The translations under genes and the position numbers were made by a program. 64,000 nt of DNA from Oasisia sp. SBJ-2009. Lineage: Eukaryota; Annelida; Polychaeta; Sabellida; Siboglinidae. The stretch lies in contig OZ024867.1 of assembly GCA_964017155.1 (NCBI GenBank), forward strand, positions 21,596,280 through 21,660,279. Direction: 5' to 3'. Shown here piece by piece: positions 1-26,017 of the stretch (positions within the stretch are counted from its first letter, which is position 1; each line of letters opens with the position of its first letter). Under the pieces are notes generated by a model. The model was not told the DNA's origin. It was given only the letters and a program-made list of their open reading frames with translations, and did not search any database.

Positions 1-45
1 AGTTATTAATGTAATTGGTTCCTATTCATGTTTACAATATGTTTA

Positions 46-690
46 TTATTCGAAACAAATATCATAATTACAAAACTAGCAATTCGACTTACTTCTACGT
101 TTCGACCACCATCGGCGGCCTTCTTCAGGGACTGAATGTTCAGTGGTCACTGCTCGCTAGATGGCGTGGCGAGCAGACTGTCCCATACGTGACTTAGTCA
201 GTAGCCCCCCTCGTCTCTGTTCTTAGTTGGTTTCGTCTTCCTAATCCAGATGGCTTCTTGTATCCAACGCGCACACCTGTTCGTCTCTTTGTCCACCACA
301 TTCGCACCCTCCCAGTCTATCACAGAGTTGCGTATGTCCGCATAGTCGGGTATGGCTGATTTTTGTTCGAGGTTTGTCGAACACTTCCATGCCTCGCCAG
401 TACAACGTCTAGATGTTACTGTTTCCACTTCTTTTATATGTCCCTAAAGCTGGTACCAAATGTTCTTCCTGTTTCACCTATGTAATACATATTGCATGTC
501 TTACATGGAATTTGGTACACGCAATCAGTCTTGTGTTTGTCTTCCACTTTGTCTTTTGGATGCACCAGTATTTATCTGAGGTTTCTGTGTGCTCTGACAG
601 TTCCTGAAGAAGGCCGCCGATGGTGGTCGAAACGTAGACGTAAGTCGAATTGCTAGTTGTGTAATTATGAAATTTGTTTCGAATAATATA
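46..690 (-). mobile_element. Penelope-like element remnant (GIY-YIG endonuclease end)
   Basis: On the minus strand, 428-198 encodes the end of a GIY-YIG endonuclease of the Penelope-like type, with the pieces VIDWEGANVVD, RCARWIQEAIWIRK and NRDEGGY. Just upstream (about 540-420) another frame gives CKTCNMYYIGETGR, the GIY-YIG core, so at least one frameshift separates the halves. The fragment is bracketed by an inverted repeat of about 80 bp (about 50-129 and 603-684, both containing the GGCGGCCTTCTTCAGG-type motif). Penelope elements are known for terminal repeats in mixed orientation. No reverse transcriptase is present, so this is a dead 3' piece. Confidence 0.72.
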
Positions 691-699
691 CTGCCAACT

Positions 700-1655
700 C
701 GATGTTTATTATTTATTATATGTTTATATTATTGTTGAAATAGGGATTGTGTAGTTTTGCATTGGAAATTATAATTTAACAGTGGTCGGAAATAAACATC
801 GTCAATTTCCTTTAAACATATTTTGTTTAATCCTCTCAAGTTTGCATTGGTAGTTTTGAGCACCATGCATGCTGATTGTTCATGTTCGTGGGAACTGACG
901 TTTGAACTTGTCTTTTACAAAATAGAGTACATCACGTTTTATCGTTATTCAACAGTAATTAGGTTTTGATTAATCACTACGCATATTGGTTGCTGAGGAT
1001 TGGTAACATCGGTTAAACATAATGTTGCCAAACAAAGTCGAATAGCGTTTTGATCCCTACATAGTTGCTAAGTTGTGTTTACACAATTCCAACGTATATT
1101 GATAAATTGACTAAAACGTCATCGGTTTATAATTATTTTCTTTTTATAGGTTCTATAATACGTAAAGAGGAAAACCGTCATGTGGCCATCTTGTGAGTAA
1201 ACGCATTAATATCATGACATGTACATACCAGAGTAGGTATATGTACAATTATACGCGTTTTAAAACTACATGATGTAAATACACGTTCGTCTAACGGATT
1301 ACCATAAACAGGTCACAATGCATGGTTAATAACATAAGTTGACAACCGATTATAATATCAATAATATTCTATACTAAAACAACAAATATTCAAAAAATAA
1401 CAATGTTATGATGCAAAGCACGTTACCCTGTTACATTATGGCTATAGTTAGTATGTTTATATAACAAAACTGACACAGTGATATTTTAGGATTTTAGATA
1501 AGTCCTTATAATTAGCAAATATTATGCACAATGACATATTCCTATGCCACAGCACTAATAACAAATGCATATAATAGCGCTATTCTAAAATGTAAAATGT
1601 ATGTATATATGCCATGTATATGGCGAAATGTATGTATATACATACATTTAGTATA
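700..1655. other. AT-rich stretch without recognisable gene
   Basis: I see no long ORF, splice-compatible exon or repeat motif here. It lies 5' of the first recognisable polycystin-family exon and may be intron of that gene or intergenic sequence. Confidence 0.5.
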
Positions 1656-1659
1656 TATA

Positions 1660-1660
<1 letters not shown>

Positions 1661-1734
<74 letters not shown>
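1661..1734. repeat. (TA)n microsatellite
   Basis: An uninterrupted TA dinucleotide run of about 74 bp. Confidence 0.95.
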
Positions 1735-1736
<2 letters not shown>

Positions 1737-1942
1737 AACACATTCGAAATATTGAGCCTTGATAATGAGCGTTGCTACCATTACTGCATTAAACTAAATA
1801 GCACATAACCGGTCGCACGCACACTTATATATGCTCGCAGTCGTATGCAAACAATAGCTTAAACTACGTAATTTAGGGGCATCATTTAATGTAACGTTTG
1901 AGACAGACTCTGAAAAGTAAATATTTCGTAATAAACCAAAAG

Positions 1943-2316
<374 letters not shown>

Positions 2317-2342
2317 CATTGATGTATGTCGACATGTGACAG

Positions 2343-15866
<13,524 letters not shown>

Positions 15867-15872
15867 AATAAA
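15867..15872 (+). promoter_or_regulatory. Candidate polyadenylation signal AATAAA
   Basis: AATAAA follows directly after the proposed stop codon. A 3' UTR this short is unusual but possible. Confidence 0.4.
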
Positions 15873-16029
15873 AAAACAAAGTCAGGAGACATTCTGCGCA
15901 AGATTAATATGCGCCGTCGAGTGTTTAGTAATTCAACAAAATACTTTAGTTGATCATAATGTAAAATGCTGTGAACTGCTCAATTGTCATATGTTTTTCT
16001 ACTCGAAATACTGTTGATGTTTTGCAACT

Positions 16030-16030
<1 letters not shown>

Positions 16031-16061
<31 letters not shown>

Positions 16062-16072
16062 GTGTGTGTGTA

Positions 16073-16113
<41 letters not shown>

Positions 16114-16141
16114 TATATATGTATATTATATATATATAGTA

Positions 16142-16193
<52 letters not shown>

Positions 16194-16360
16194 TTACGTG
16201 TATATGTACGTACGTACGTACCTTGCACGTCACCACGTACACGTACATTCATATATAAATGAAAGCATATATGGAAACACACACATACATACATAAATAT
16301 ACATACATACTTACATGCATACATACATACATACATACATACATACATACATGCTTACAT
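16031..16360. repeat. (CA)n/(TA)n and (ACAT)n microsatellites
   Basis: A CA run, then about 150 bp of TA repeats (to about 16191), then ACAT tetranucleotide repeats around 16285-16355. Confidence 0.92.
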
Positions 16361-17005
16361 ATAAACAAATATGCGTACACTTACATTCATTAATATACAA
16401 AGATACGCATTGATATCATTACACATCCAACTATCCATTGTTCTACACAAATATAATCAATAATGTTTAGTTACGATTGATGAGCCACGCAAAGAAAACA
16501 CGAACGAGAGTTTGCTGAGATTGCAGTCAGTTTTGATAAAGAATAGTTATGTATATGTGATGTAAAGCATAATGTTTCATTTTAGTGATTATATAAATTG
16601 TTCATACCTAATGTCAACGGTGTGTTCTCATAATTACAAAGTGCACCCATTTCAAGACTTCCGCAAGGACAATACTATGTACGAACTCTAATTATGATTA
16701 ATTATAATTTGGATGTACCAAGGCTCGCTTATGCGTTGCCTTTTAACGTAGAATAGTGAATCTTCATAAACTTCACTGCCACTTAGATATTTATGTCATT
16801 ACATTTAACTTGCCTAAATATAAAACATTCATCCCCGACGCAAATATGTATTAAAACAATGGAATATGTGTAATTATTACACTTAGTTTACTGTAATTTG
16901 AGTAGATATAGTGGAAGTACCTTTACGCTAAATGTTCCTACGATAATTGTTCACATACACATATGCATGCAAGCATACTTATATACATATATTTGATAAG
17001 ATAGA
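16360..17005. other. AT-rich stretch without recognisable gene
   Basis: No ORF, domain or clear repeat recognised. I looked here for exons of the missing polycystin channel and saw none. Confidence 0.5.
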
Positions 17006-17009
17006 CACA

Positions 17010-17290
17010 ATGGGAGACATCAGAACCATCCTAAGGTGTAACGTGTCAACATAGTGGTGGATTGTCATAGAGGTGTTGGTGTAGATGTCATTCATAAGTA
17101 ATGTTTGATTTAGCATTGTGTCGAAAGCGTTCTCGCAGTCGATGCAGAGAGGCATATTATATTTCCGGCACTACGCCTTCACGCTTACGACGTGGATGTC
17201 GTCATCCGTCGAGTACCTGCTTCTGAATCCCGCTTGTTCTCGTGAGTAGTATAATAAGGTGTTTTAAAAGGATGCCGGGCGGAGGAGAAG
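17010..17290 (-). mobile_element. LINE reverse transcriptase fragment
   Basis: The minus strand reads REQAGFRSRYSTDDDIHVV, then KYNMPLCIDCENAFDTM, the palm motifs around the first catalytic region of RTE-like reverse transcriptases, with internal stops. A dead fragment. Confidence 0.68.
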
Positions 17291-17867
17291 GAGCAAGGTC
17301 AAATGTTAAGCAGCCCCTGGCGGATATATGATGAACTACAACACTAGGTCAAGTGGTGTCCTAGGCGGATACGTTTTGAACAAGTACTGTCAACATTAAT
17401 ATGTTTTTTTAAATAGGTTAAAATGGTCAAATTCCAAGCGCCCATTGGTATCAGAGCGTATTTAAATGTATATATGTAAACAAAATTACTTTGCCAATGC
17501 AGTTGCCTTTACTAGAGCCGGCTTCTGCTAATTTTGCTGAAAACACCCTTTCAACAAACACCGTCACTGTAACTTTGGTGAATTGTAAAATCCGTACATC
17601 TTATCTATGGTGACGCCTAATTTGGTCAAAAAACCTCAATCGTATTTGCTGTTGCTGATTTGCAATTATCGTGCAGTCATTTCAAGGGAGTATATCCAAG
17701 GCAAATGTTGCTAAGAAATATAAATGATATATAAACAGAGTTATTAGAACACTCCCCCTGTGGAATCAAACGCGCACATATCTCGCTCATTCTCGGACGT
17801 CTCATCGTTTAGTACGGTATCTATTTACATTTGTATACCTTCCGTTTGAAGGCGCTGTGTATTTGGG

Positions 17868-18560
17868 TCAGGTCATAGAAAAACGTACAATTGGGGCTGG
17901 ATAGGCAATAATAATAAAACTCACAATTACTTTAAACAACTTTATTACACTTGAAGAACAACTTATTCCCTTCATTTAGCACCAACTTGTACTGACTTAA
18001 TCCTAGCGGTTCAGTTTTTAGAGATTGTCAAAGAAAACGTAATGTGATCGGCAAACGTCCTTGATCGAAATAAATTGAACAACAATTAAAGACCCTTTAA
18101 TATATCAGATTAACTGCAAATTTTGTTTATGACTAGCCATGATATGTATGTTTGAAAGTACAGAAAATGAATAAGCACATTACAGAATCTTTAACATTAT
18201 ATGCTAATCAACTTTCACCGATGACTGAAAATAGTGCAAATCTTTGGAAAACACTTTTTACTTTACCGTTGCATATTCAAAAATGCTCTCTTACACATGA
18301 AAGTCACTCTACACAATCTACAACATATCTTCTTTTCAAAATATGTGGTCCAGAGCACTCACAAACAGCACCGTTGTCTCATAGCCGACATATACAAAGT
18401 CATATAAAATTGCGTAGAAATCACGGACGTTTGTTACTGGTATCATTTACTTAAGACACTTGTACTAAGCATCTTCATATCATCTCAAAACGTATTCTAC
18501 ATGTACAAAAGAGGTTGATCTTTGGATATAGCTATACAAATATATATATATTTATATTGT
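17868..18560 (+). repeat. Interspersed repeat, copy 1 (uninterrupted)
   Basis: Begins GGTCAGGTCATAGAAAAACG and ends near GGATATAGCTATACA. A nearly identical copy starts at 19323 and, after a LINE insertion, finishes near 21870. A 100-codon frame (18152-18454) is shared in part by both copies, but I recognise no protein domain. Family unknown. Confidence 0.75.
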
Positions 18561-18884
18561 AATTCAATTGTAATTGTAAATATAATTTTAAAATGATATT
18601 TTAGTCCTCTTATAGTGTATGTCTATTTTTAAAGGATATTTTTTTAATTATTTATTTATTTATTTTATTAACTAATTTACACCACAATTATTGTTAAATA
18701 GATAATCTATTATTTTAATGTTGTCTTTAGTTATTTACTATATTAAAATATATTTTTTTTTATTAAAATATTTTTTTATTTTATTTTAAAGAACATATCA
18801 TGTACAATGGATATTTTATATCTATATTTTATATTTGTTTGCCGTGTTCTATTTTACTGTATATTTAGGCACTATGTAAGTCAA

Positions 18885-18968
18885 CGCCAGACTACATTCC
18901 AATTTATCATGTAACTTTTACACGTTGAATATGGCAATAAAGCTTTATTATTATTTATTATTATTATA
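18885..18968 (+). mobile_element. LINE-like 3' end with ATT-rich tail
   Basis: GGCAATAAAGCTTTATTATT followed by a TTA/ATT-rich run, the sort of 3' end found on CR1/L2-like LINEs. The preceding 350 bp is very AT-rich and shows no ORF. Confidence 0.4.
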
Positions 18969-19149
18969 TTTCGACCATTCACTGTATGTGTGATGACTTT
19001 GACAATTAAAACATTTTTTTTAACTTTCCCCAGGTTACAAGTGCTCTCAAATACAACATAACCTCTTCTATGCCCTTAATGTATAAGGCCAACATGTTTA
19101 CTATTAGTGTTAACAGTAATAAAGAACTTTCTAACACTTGCAGGTGAAC

Positions 19150-19322
19150 AGTATGCCTACCATAAAATTCACGGACGTTTGCGTAAAAATCACGGACGTT
19201 TGTTACTGGTATCATTTACTTAAGACACTTGTATGAGTACTAAGCATCTTGAAATAATCTCAAAACATCTTCTACATGTACAAAAAAGGTTGATTTGAGC
19301 TTACAGCTATATACAAGTATAT
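19150..19322 (+). repeat. Partial copy of the 17868 repeat (tail part)
   Basis: Contains AATCACGGACGTTTGTTACT and GTATCATTTACTTAAGACAC, as in the ends of the copies at 18420 and 21740, directly before the second full copy. The same tail motif recurs at 30885-30930. Confidence 0.65.
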
Positions 19323-19851
19323 GGGTCAGGTCATAGAAAAACGTACAATTGGGGCTAGACAGGCAAAAATAATAAAACTCACAATTACTTTAAACAACTT
19401 TATTTCACTTGAAGAACAACTTATTCCCTTCATTTTGCACCAAATTATACTGACTTAATCCTAGCGGTTCAGTTTTTAGAGATTGCCAAAGAAAACGTAA
19501 TGTGATCGGCAAACGTCCGTGATCGAAATAAATTGAACAACAATTAAAGACCCTTTAGTATCTCAGATTAACTGCACATTTTGTTTATAACTAGCCATGA
19601 TATGTATGTTTGAAAGTACAGAAACTGAATAAGCACATTAAAGAATCTTTAAAATTATATGCTAATCAACTTTCACCGATGACTGAAAATAGCGCAAATC
19701 TTTGGAAAACACTTTTTACTTTACCCTTGCATACTCAAACATGCTCTCTTACTCATGAAAGTCACTCTACACAATCTACGACATATCTACTTTTCAAAAT
19801 ATGTGGTCCAGAGCACTCACAAACAGCACCGTTGTCTCATAGCCGACATAT

Positions 19852-21722
19852 AATAATAATAATAATTAGTTAACTTCTATTGCGCCTATATCCTTAGAAA
19901 CCAAGCTCAGAGACGCATCAAAACAAAAAGGATTAATCGATCTCATAGTCGGTAAACAAATCAAGTTGTCATCAGATTGATTGATACGCCAGGGAGCTAT
20001 GGTGGATAGGCCAGATTGTACAGATATGTTTTTAAATGACGACGGAATTTAGCAATATTTTCAACTGATTTCACGCTAGAAGGAAGCATATTCCATAGAG
20101 TAGGCGCACCCACAGCAAAAGCCCTCGTCCCCATATTAGTATTGACCTTTGGTACAAAGAGTAAATCAGAAGTAGATGACCGAAGTTGAATAGGTTTTCT
20201 TATAGGAGTAAGCAAAGTATGTAAATACGATGGCTGCTTAGAAGAAAGTGCCTGGTAAGTAATGGTACACATCTTAAACATGATACGATATTGGACAGGC
20301 AGCCAATGCAAAGACTTTAGAAGCGGCTTAGAAGGAGTAAAGCGTGGAGACCTGGTCACCACCCTTGCTAAGCAATTTTGAACACATTGTAGTTTTGTGA
20401 TATCCTTAATAGCAATATTATGAAAAAGTGAATTATAATAGTCTAATCTACTAGTAACTAATGCAGTTGCAATAGTCTTTGCAACAGAAACAGGCAAATA
20501 TCGACGAATACGCCGCAAATCACGAATGTGGTAAAAACATGTTCGACAAATTTGAGAAATGTGTTCTCTAAAATTTAATTTATCATCAAAAATTACTCCC
20601 AAATTCCTAGTCGAAACTGCAGGCATAACATGCTGATTAAGTAAGGGTATAGGAAAAAGAGTCTTAATTTTGTCACGCTGCCGGTGTGTACAAATAATAA
20701 GAAACTCAGTTTTATCAGCATTCAGCTTCAATCTACTATCAGTCATCCAGCAAAAAATGTCATCAATACAAGTTCTAAGCTGCTGTAAAGAACTACTTGC
20801 ATCTGAAGTGGATAATGATATATAAATTTGAGTATCATCTGCATAAAGATGATGGCTCAAATGATGCCTATTAATCACTAGACTCAATGGAGTAGTATAC
20901 AGTGTAAAAAGTAATGGTCCCAAAACTGACCCCTGAGGAACACCACATGAAATATTAAGTGGTGACGAAAAACAATCCCCAATCTTAACTCTCTGGTGTC
21001 TACCACTCAGATATGATCTAAACCAGCTTAACGCTATACCAGACACACCATACCACACAGACAAACGATCCATTAGAATAGAATGATTAATCGTATCAAA
21101 AGCAGCTGACAAATCAAGTAAGGTGAGTGCAGTAACTCTACCATTGTCCATATTTAGAGTGATGTCGTTATGCACTTTTAAGAGAGCAGTCTCTGTAGAA
21201 TGAAGTTTCTTATATGCAGATTGGAATACATTTGACAAATTATTTGAAGTAATGTGAGATCCAAGGCGTTTTGCTACAACCTTTTCAAGAATTTTAGATA
21301 TGAAGCTCAAATTAGAAACAGGTCTATAATTTTTCAAGTTATCTTTCGACAAAGTTGTCTTTTTAAGTAATGGATTTACATGCGCCTGTTTAAAATCATC
21401 AGGAAAAATACCTGTCCTCAGTGACACATTTACAATATTTGTTATAGTACCAAGTAAGGTGTCAATGCATGCTTTCAACAATACAGTTGGCATTGGATCC
21501 AGATCACAACATTTATTTGGAGAAGACATAATAATTTGCCTTACTTCCTCAGCAGTAGCTGGAGTAAAAGAAGAAAGTAGAGAACTTATCGGTGGAGGCT
21601 GAACTTCTACTTTGTTTAACATATGAACAGGAAAGGAAGACTGTATACGGGTAATTTTATCCTTAAAATAACCTGAAAATAGATCACATAGAGAACATAA
21701 TGAATTATGTTTTGGCAGAGAA
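19852..21722 (-). mobile_element. 5'-truncated CR1/L2-like LINE insertion
   Basis: The 3' end lies on the left and ends in an (ATT)n-type tail (19852-19868), and the 5' end is cut at about 21722. The body is one long open reverse transcriptase frame. No clear target-site duplication is visible when compared with copy 1 of the host repeat. Confidence 0.85.
19997..21722 (-). CDS. LINE reverse transcriptase, partial
   Basis: An open frame of about 575 codons belonging to the LINE (the frame runs 26 bp further into host repeat, which is not part of the protein). Visible motifs are LKNYRPVSNLSFISKILEK, LLDLSAAFDTINHSIL (first catalytic Asp), GVPQGSVLGPLLFTLY and HHLYADDTQIYIS (catalytic YADD). 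The C-terminal domain ends near WNMLPSSVKSVENIAKFRRH. The endonuclease is missing. The frame is intact, so insertion is fairly recent, but the element is truncated and cannot move by itself. It resembles the jockey/CR1/L2 group; the clade is not settled by eye. Confidence 0.88.
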
Positions 21723-21892
21723 GTCATATAAAATTGCGTAGAAATCACGGACGTTTGTTACTGGTATCATTTACTTAAGACACTTGTACTAAACATCTTC
21801 ATATCATCTCAAAACGTCTTCTACATGTACAAAAGAGGTTGATCGTTGGATATAGCTATACATGTATCTATATTTTCCCCAGGTTACAGTAA

Positions 21893-22010
21893 AATACGAA
21901 AAAACTTGACAAAGTGATAGCATGTAAACACTAAAACTACGTGAAATTGACAAAGTCATCGCTGTGAAACACTGAAAAGTTGTGAAATGGTTCAAAGTTG
22001 ACACGCCGAC
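21893..22010 (-). repeat. Inverted piece of the 288 bp satellite
   Basis: Contains CATGTAAACACTAAAACTAC and AAATTGACAAAGTCATCGC, the reverse complement of the satellite unit found at 24000-25190. Confidence 0.7.
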
Positions 22011-22240
22011 TTAGTAAAATATGTTTCGTATTTTGTTTTGTAAACATATCGTGTTGGTAAACTTTAGTTTTGTTTTGTAAACATAACTTGTTTGTAAATA
22101 TTTTGTTTTTGTTTTATAAACATAACGTGTTTGTAAACTTTCTGTTTTGTATTTTGTTTTGTAAACATAACCTAAGTTTTGTTTTGTAAACATAACTTGT
22201 CTGTACATTTTTGTTTTGTAAATATAACGTGTTTGTAATC
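22011..22240. repeat. Short tandem repeat, TTTTGTTTTGTAAACATAAC type
   Basis: About six imperfect units of 30-40 bp based on TTTTGTTTTGTAAACATAAC followed by TTGTTTGTAAA. All frames are repetitive; no gene. Confidence 0.8.
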
Positions 22241-22244
22241 TTTA

Positions 22245-23625
22245 TGTTATTTAATATTATTATATTGCCTTATTTTAACTTGTTATGTTGCATCATATTA
22301 TGTTATGTTATGTTCTGTTCTGTTACATATTTTATTTTATTATGTTGCTGTATGTTATGTTCTATATTTTATGTTATTTTATTTTATTATGTTTCTTTAT
22401 GTTATGTTATATTACATTTTGTTATGTTCTGTTATGTTGTATTACTTTATTTCATTTCGTCTTATTTCATTTTATGTTTTGTTATATTAATTTATTGTTG
22501 TTCATGTTATTTTATTTTACTTTAATTTTTATTATGTTATTTTATGTTATTATGTTGTGTTATATTATTTTATGTTATTTTATTATATTATGTTGCTTTA
22601 TTTTACTTTATGTTGTTATATTATGTTATGTTCTGTTGTTATATTATTTTACTTTATTTTATTTCGCCTTATTTAATTTTATGTTGTGGTATATTACTTT
22701 ATGTTATTTAATATTTAAGGTTGCCTTATTTTAAGTTATGTTATGTTACATCATATTATGTTATGTTCTGTTCTGCTACATATTTTATTTTATTATGTTG
22801 CTGTATGTTATGTTCTATGTTTTATGTTATTTTATTTTGTCTTATTTCATTTTATGTTGTGTTATATTACATTATGTTATGTTCTGTTATGTTGTTATAT
22901 TAATTTATTTTATTTCGCCTTATTTCATTTTATGTTTTGTTATATTAATTAATTAATGTTATTTTATTTTACTTTAATTTTTATTATGTTATTTTATTTT
23001 ATTATGTTGCGTTATATTATTTTATGTTATTTTATTATATTATGTTGCTTTATTTCACTTTATGTTGTTATATTATATTATGTTATGTTATGTTTTGCTG
23101 TTATATTATCTTACTTTATTTTATTTCGCCTTATTTAATTTTATGTTGTGTTATATTACTTTATGTTATTTAATATTATTATGTTGCCTTATTTTAAGTT
23201 ATGTTATGTTACATCACATTATGTTCTGTTCTGTTCTGCTACATATTTTATTTTATTATGTTGCTGTATGTTATGTTCTATGTTTTGTTATTTTATTTTA
23301 TTTCGCCTTATTTCATTTTATGTTGTGTTATATTACATTATGTTATGTTCTGTTATGTTGTTATATTAATTTATTTTATTTCGCTTTATTTCATTTTATG
23401 TTTTGTTATATTAATTTATTTTTGTTCATGTTATTTAATTTTATTATGTTGCTTTATGTTATGTTATATTATTTTATTTTATTTCGTCTTATTTCATTTT
23501 ATGTTTTGTTATATTAATTTATTTTTGTTCATTTTATTTTATTTTATTATGTTACTTTATGTTATGTTATATTATTTAATTTTATTATGTAGTGTTATAT
23601 TATTTTATGTTATTTTATTATACTA
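22245..23625. repeat. TTATG/TTTTA-rich block with ~460 bp higher-order period
   Basis: About 1.4 kb built of TTATGTT, TTTTATT and CTGTT words. The phrase GCTACATATTTTATTTTATT and its neighbours recur near 22325, 22777 and 23239, a period of about 460 bp, so roughly three higher-order copies exist. The long hydrophobic frames here (Leu/Tyr/Phe/Cys only) are artefacts of the repeat. Confidence 0.85.
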
Positions 23626-23999
23626 TCCTTGTAAGGAATGCTTTATTTTCTAAGTCTCCTAAAATAAAACAGGACATTTGCACTTATACACACGAGGCTA
23701 GGACAGTTTTATGTCATGCGCACACCATAACTTCCGCTAAAATGACGCTTCCTACCACGTGCAAAACACAACTTCCGTAAAAATGGTGGGGCAGACCAGC
23801 ACCATAACACAATTTCTTGTAAAATTAGACCTTCGACCATAGTCATAACGTTAAAACTGGTTCCATTTAAAGTTTTATCGCGATAACCTTGACAAGTTTT
23901 CTTATTTGCCTGAGTCAGTGTGCTATCTACATAGCATTTCATAACGTTTCACCGTGTCATTGCGTTAGACGTGGTGTTTTAACAAATTTAACTAAGTTA

Positions 24000-25195
24000 G
24001 TTTTGTAATTTGTATAGTAAATAGAATATTTTTCTATTATACGTCATAACGTTTTCAAGTTATTTCATATTTTACTAACTCGGTGTGCCGATTTTTGTAC
24101 CATTTCACAATTTTTCAACGCATCATCGCGATGACTTTGTCATTTTCACGTATTTTTAGTGTTTACATGCTATAACTTTGACAAGTTTTTCATATTCTGC
24201 TCGGTTTGCTAACCTCGTTCCATTTCGTAACGTTTCACCGTTTCATTGTGTTACACAGGTAGTGTTTTTACTAATTTAACTAACTTATTCTTGTAACTTG
24301 TAGAAAAATGGAATATGTTTATGTTTCAACACCATAACTTTGTCAAGTTATTTTATATTTTACTAACTCGGTGTGCCGATTTTTGTACCATTTCACAATT
24401 TTTCAACGCATCATCGCGATGACTTTGTCATTTTCACGTATTTTTAGTGTTTACATGCTATAACTTTGACAAGTTTCTCATATTCTGCTCGGTTTGCTAA
24501 CCTCGTTCCATTTCGTAACGTTTCACCGTTTCATTGTGTTACACAGGTAGTGTTTTTACTAATTTAACTAACTTATTCTTGTAACTTGTAGAAAAATGGA
24601 ATATGTTTATGTTTCAACACCATAACTTTGTCAAGTTATTTTATATTTTACTAACTCGGTGTGCCGATTTTTGTACCATTTCACAATTTGTCAACGCATC
24701 ATCGCGATGACTTTGTCATTTTCACGTATTTTTAGTGTTTACATGCTATAACTTTGACAAGTTTCTCATATTCTGCTAAGTCGGTTTGCTAACTTCGTTC
24801 CATTTCGTAATGTTTCAACGTTTCATTGTGTTACACAGGTAGTGTTTTCACTGATTTAGCTAACCTATTCTTGTAACTTGTAGTAAAATGGTATATGTTT
24901 CTGTTTCAACACCATAACTTTGTCAAGTTTTTTCATATTTTACCAAACCGGTGCACCAACGTTGTATCATTTCACAACTTTTTCAGCGGTTCACCACCAT
25001 CACTTTGTCAATTTTACGTATTTTTAGTGTTTACATGCCATAACTTTGTCATGTTTTTCATGTTTGACTAACTCCATGTGCCAACTTTGTATCATTTCGC
25101 AACTTTGTCAGCGTTTCACCGTCATCACTTTGTCAATTTTACGTGTTTTTAGTGTTTACATGCCATAACTTAGTCATGTTTTTCATATTTTACTA
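24000..25195 (+). repeat. 288 bp satellite, about four monomers
   Basis: The phrase ACTAACTCGGTGTGCCGATT starts at 24074, 24362 and 24650, exactly 288 bp apart. Each monomer is a diverged dimer of about 144 bp (compare AACTTTGACAAGTTT and AACTTTGTCAAGTTA halves). The last copies (24900-25190) are more diverged and shorter. Confidence 0.9.
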
Positions 25196-25254
25196 TATTG
25201 CAACATTGTTGGATGGAACAACAGCAGTCATAGAGTACAATATTAAGTCACATG

Positions 25255-25640
25255 ATCGATTAGCCGAATACGTATCCGGCAGATGACTCCACCTGTTCTT
25301 TCATCTAGTGTATAATTCGTCACCTATCCGCGAGGGGACGCTACATAACCCCTAACGCCATTTTGACGTCATTTAAAAAATAAGACACACGAATATTGAT
25401 AGTATTAGATCGTGAATTGTCCGTAAGGGGCGACACTTATACACGACATATCCGCCAGATGGCGCCACTTAAGTAAATTTCAGGCGAACGAATGTTAACA
25501 CTAGTTCGTGACTTGCCCACCAGGCGGCGCCACTAGTGCATGATCTATCCGACAGATGGCGCCACTGGTACACGACTTATCCGCCAGAGGGCGACACTTG
25601 ACCGGTGGAATTCCACCGGTGGAATTCCACCGGTGGTACT
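25255..25640 (+). repeat. Cluster of CCGCCAGATGGCGCC-type motifs and palindromes
   Basis: The phrase TCCGCCAGATGGCGCCACT or variants occurs near 25450, 25518, 25548 and 25580, with a weaker form near 25268, each with a nearby ACGACTTATCC-like lead. Next to it GGTGGAATTCCACC palindromes repeat at 25603-25636. The motif fits the metazoan CTCF core except at one position. A related form lies near 17310. It could be a dispersed repeat, an insulator, or both. Confidence 0.55.
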
Positions 25641-26017
25641 CCTCCTACTCCCGCCACGCTCCGCTCCAAGTGCCTCGCGATAGGACCTTACTATACTACT
25701 TAAATTTAATTATTATGGTGCACAAATTGACCGCTTAAATTAATAGAGTTCTTGTGATTGTAATTTGACGTCCATAGATCGCTATAACCATTTCGGGGCG
25801 TGGTCGCTTGCCGCATTCAACCAACGTTGCGCGACGCCGTCTGTTGCTACGCGACTGCCAGCTGAACGAACATCGTTTAACCCTTTCAATTCTTCGGGGT
25901 GTTTACATGGAACATAGTTGTCATGACTCATGTAACTGAATAAGTATGTAGGTTTTGTTTGTAGTGTTTACATTCAATTATAATTCTAGCTACAATTAAC
26001 TGTGGGTTAAGTTATTT

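Larger units (their letters stand above)
19323..21890 (+). repeat. Interspersed repeat, copy 2, split by a LINE
   Basis: Matches copy 1 from 19323 to about 19851 and resumes at about 21723 (AAGTCATATAAAATTGCG) to about 21870. Copy 1 gives the uninterrupted sequence, so the inserted segment is 19852-21722, with a few bases of target lost. Confidence 0.8.

Noticed and set aside
198..428. Small host gene on the minus strand
   Set aside because: The residues match the GIY-YIG tail of Penelope-like elements and a sister copy exists at 4440-4790.
19006..19215. 69-codon minus-strand frame with hydrophobic stretch
   Set aside because: It lies within a fragment of the 17868-type repeat and is not kept in the other copies.
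22211..23653. Long hydrophobic frames that look like multi-pass membrane proteins
   Set aside because: Composition is confined to residues encoded by TTATGTT/TTTTATT words and all three plus frames are open in the same way.
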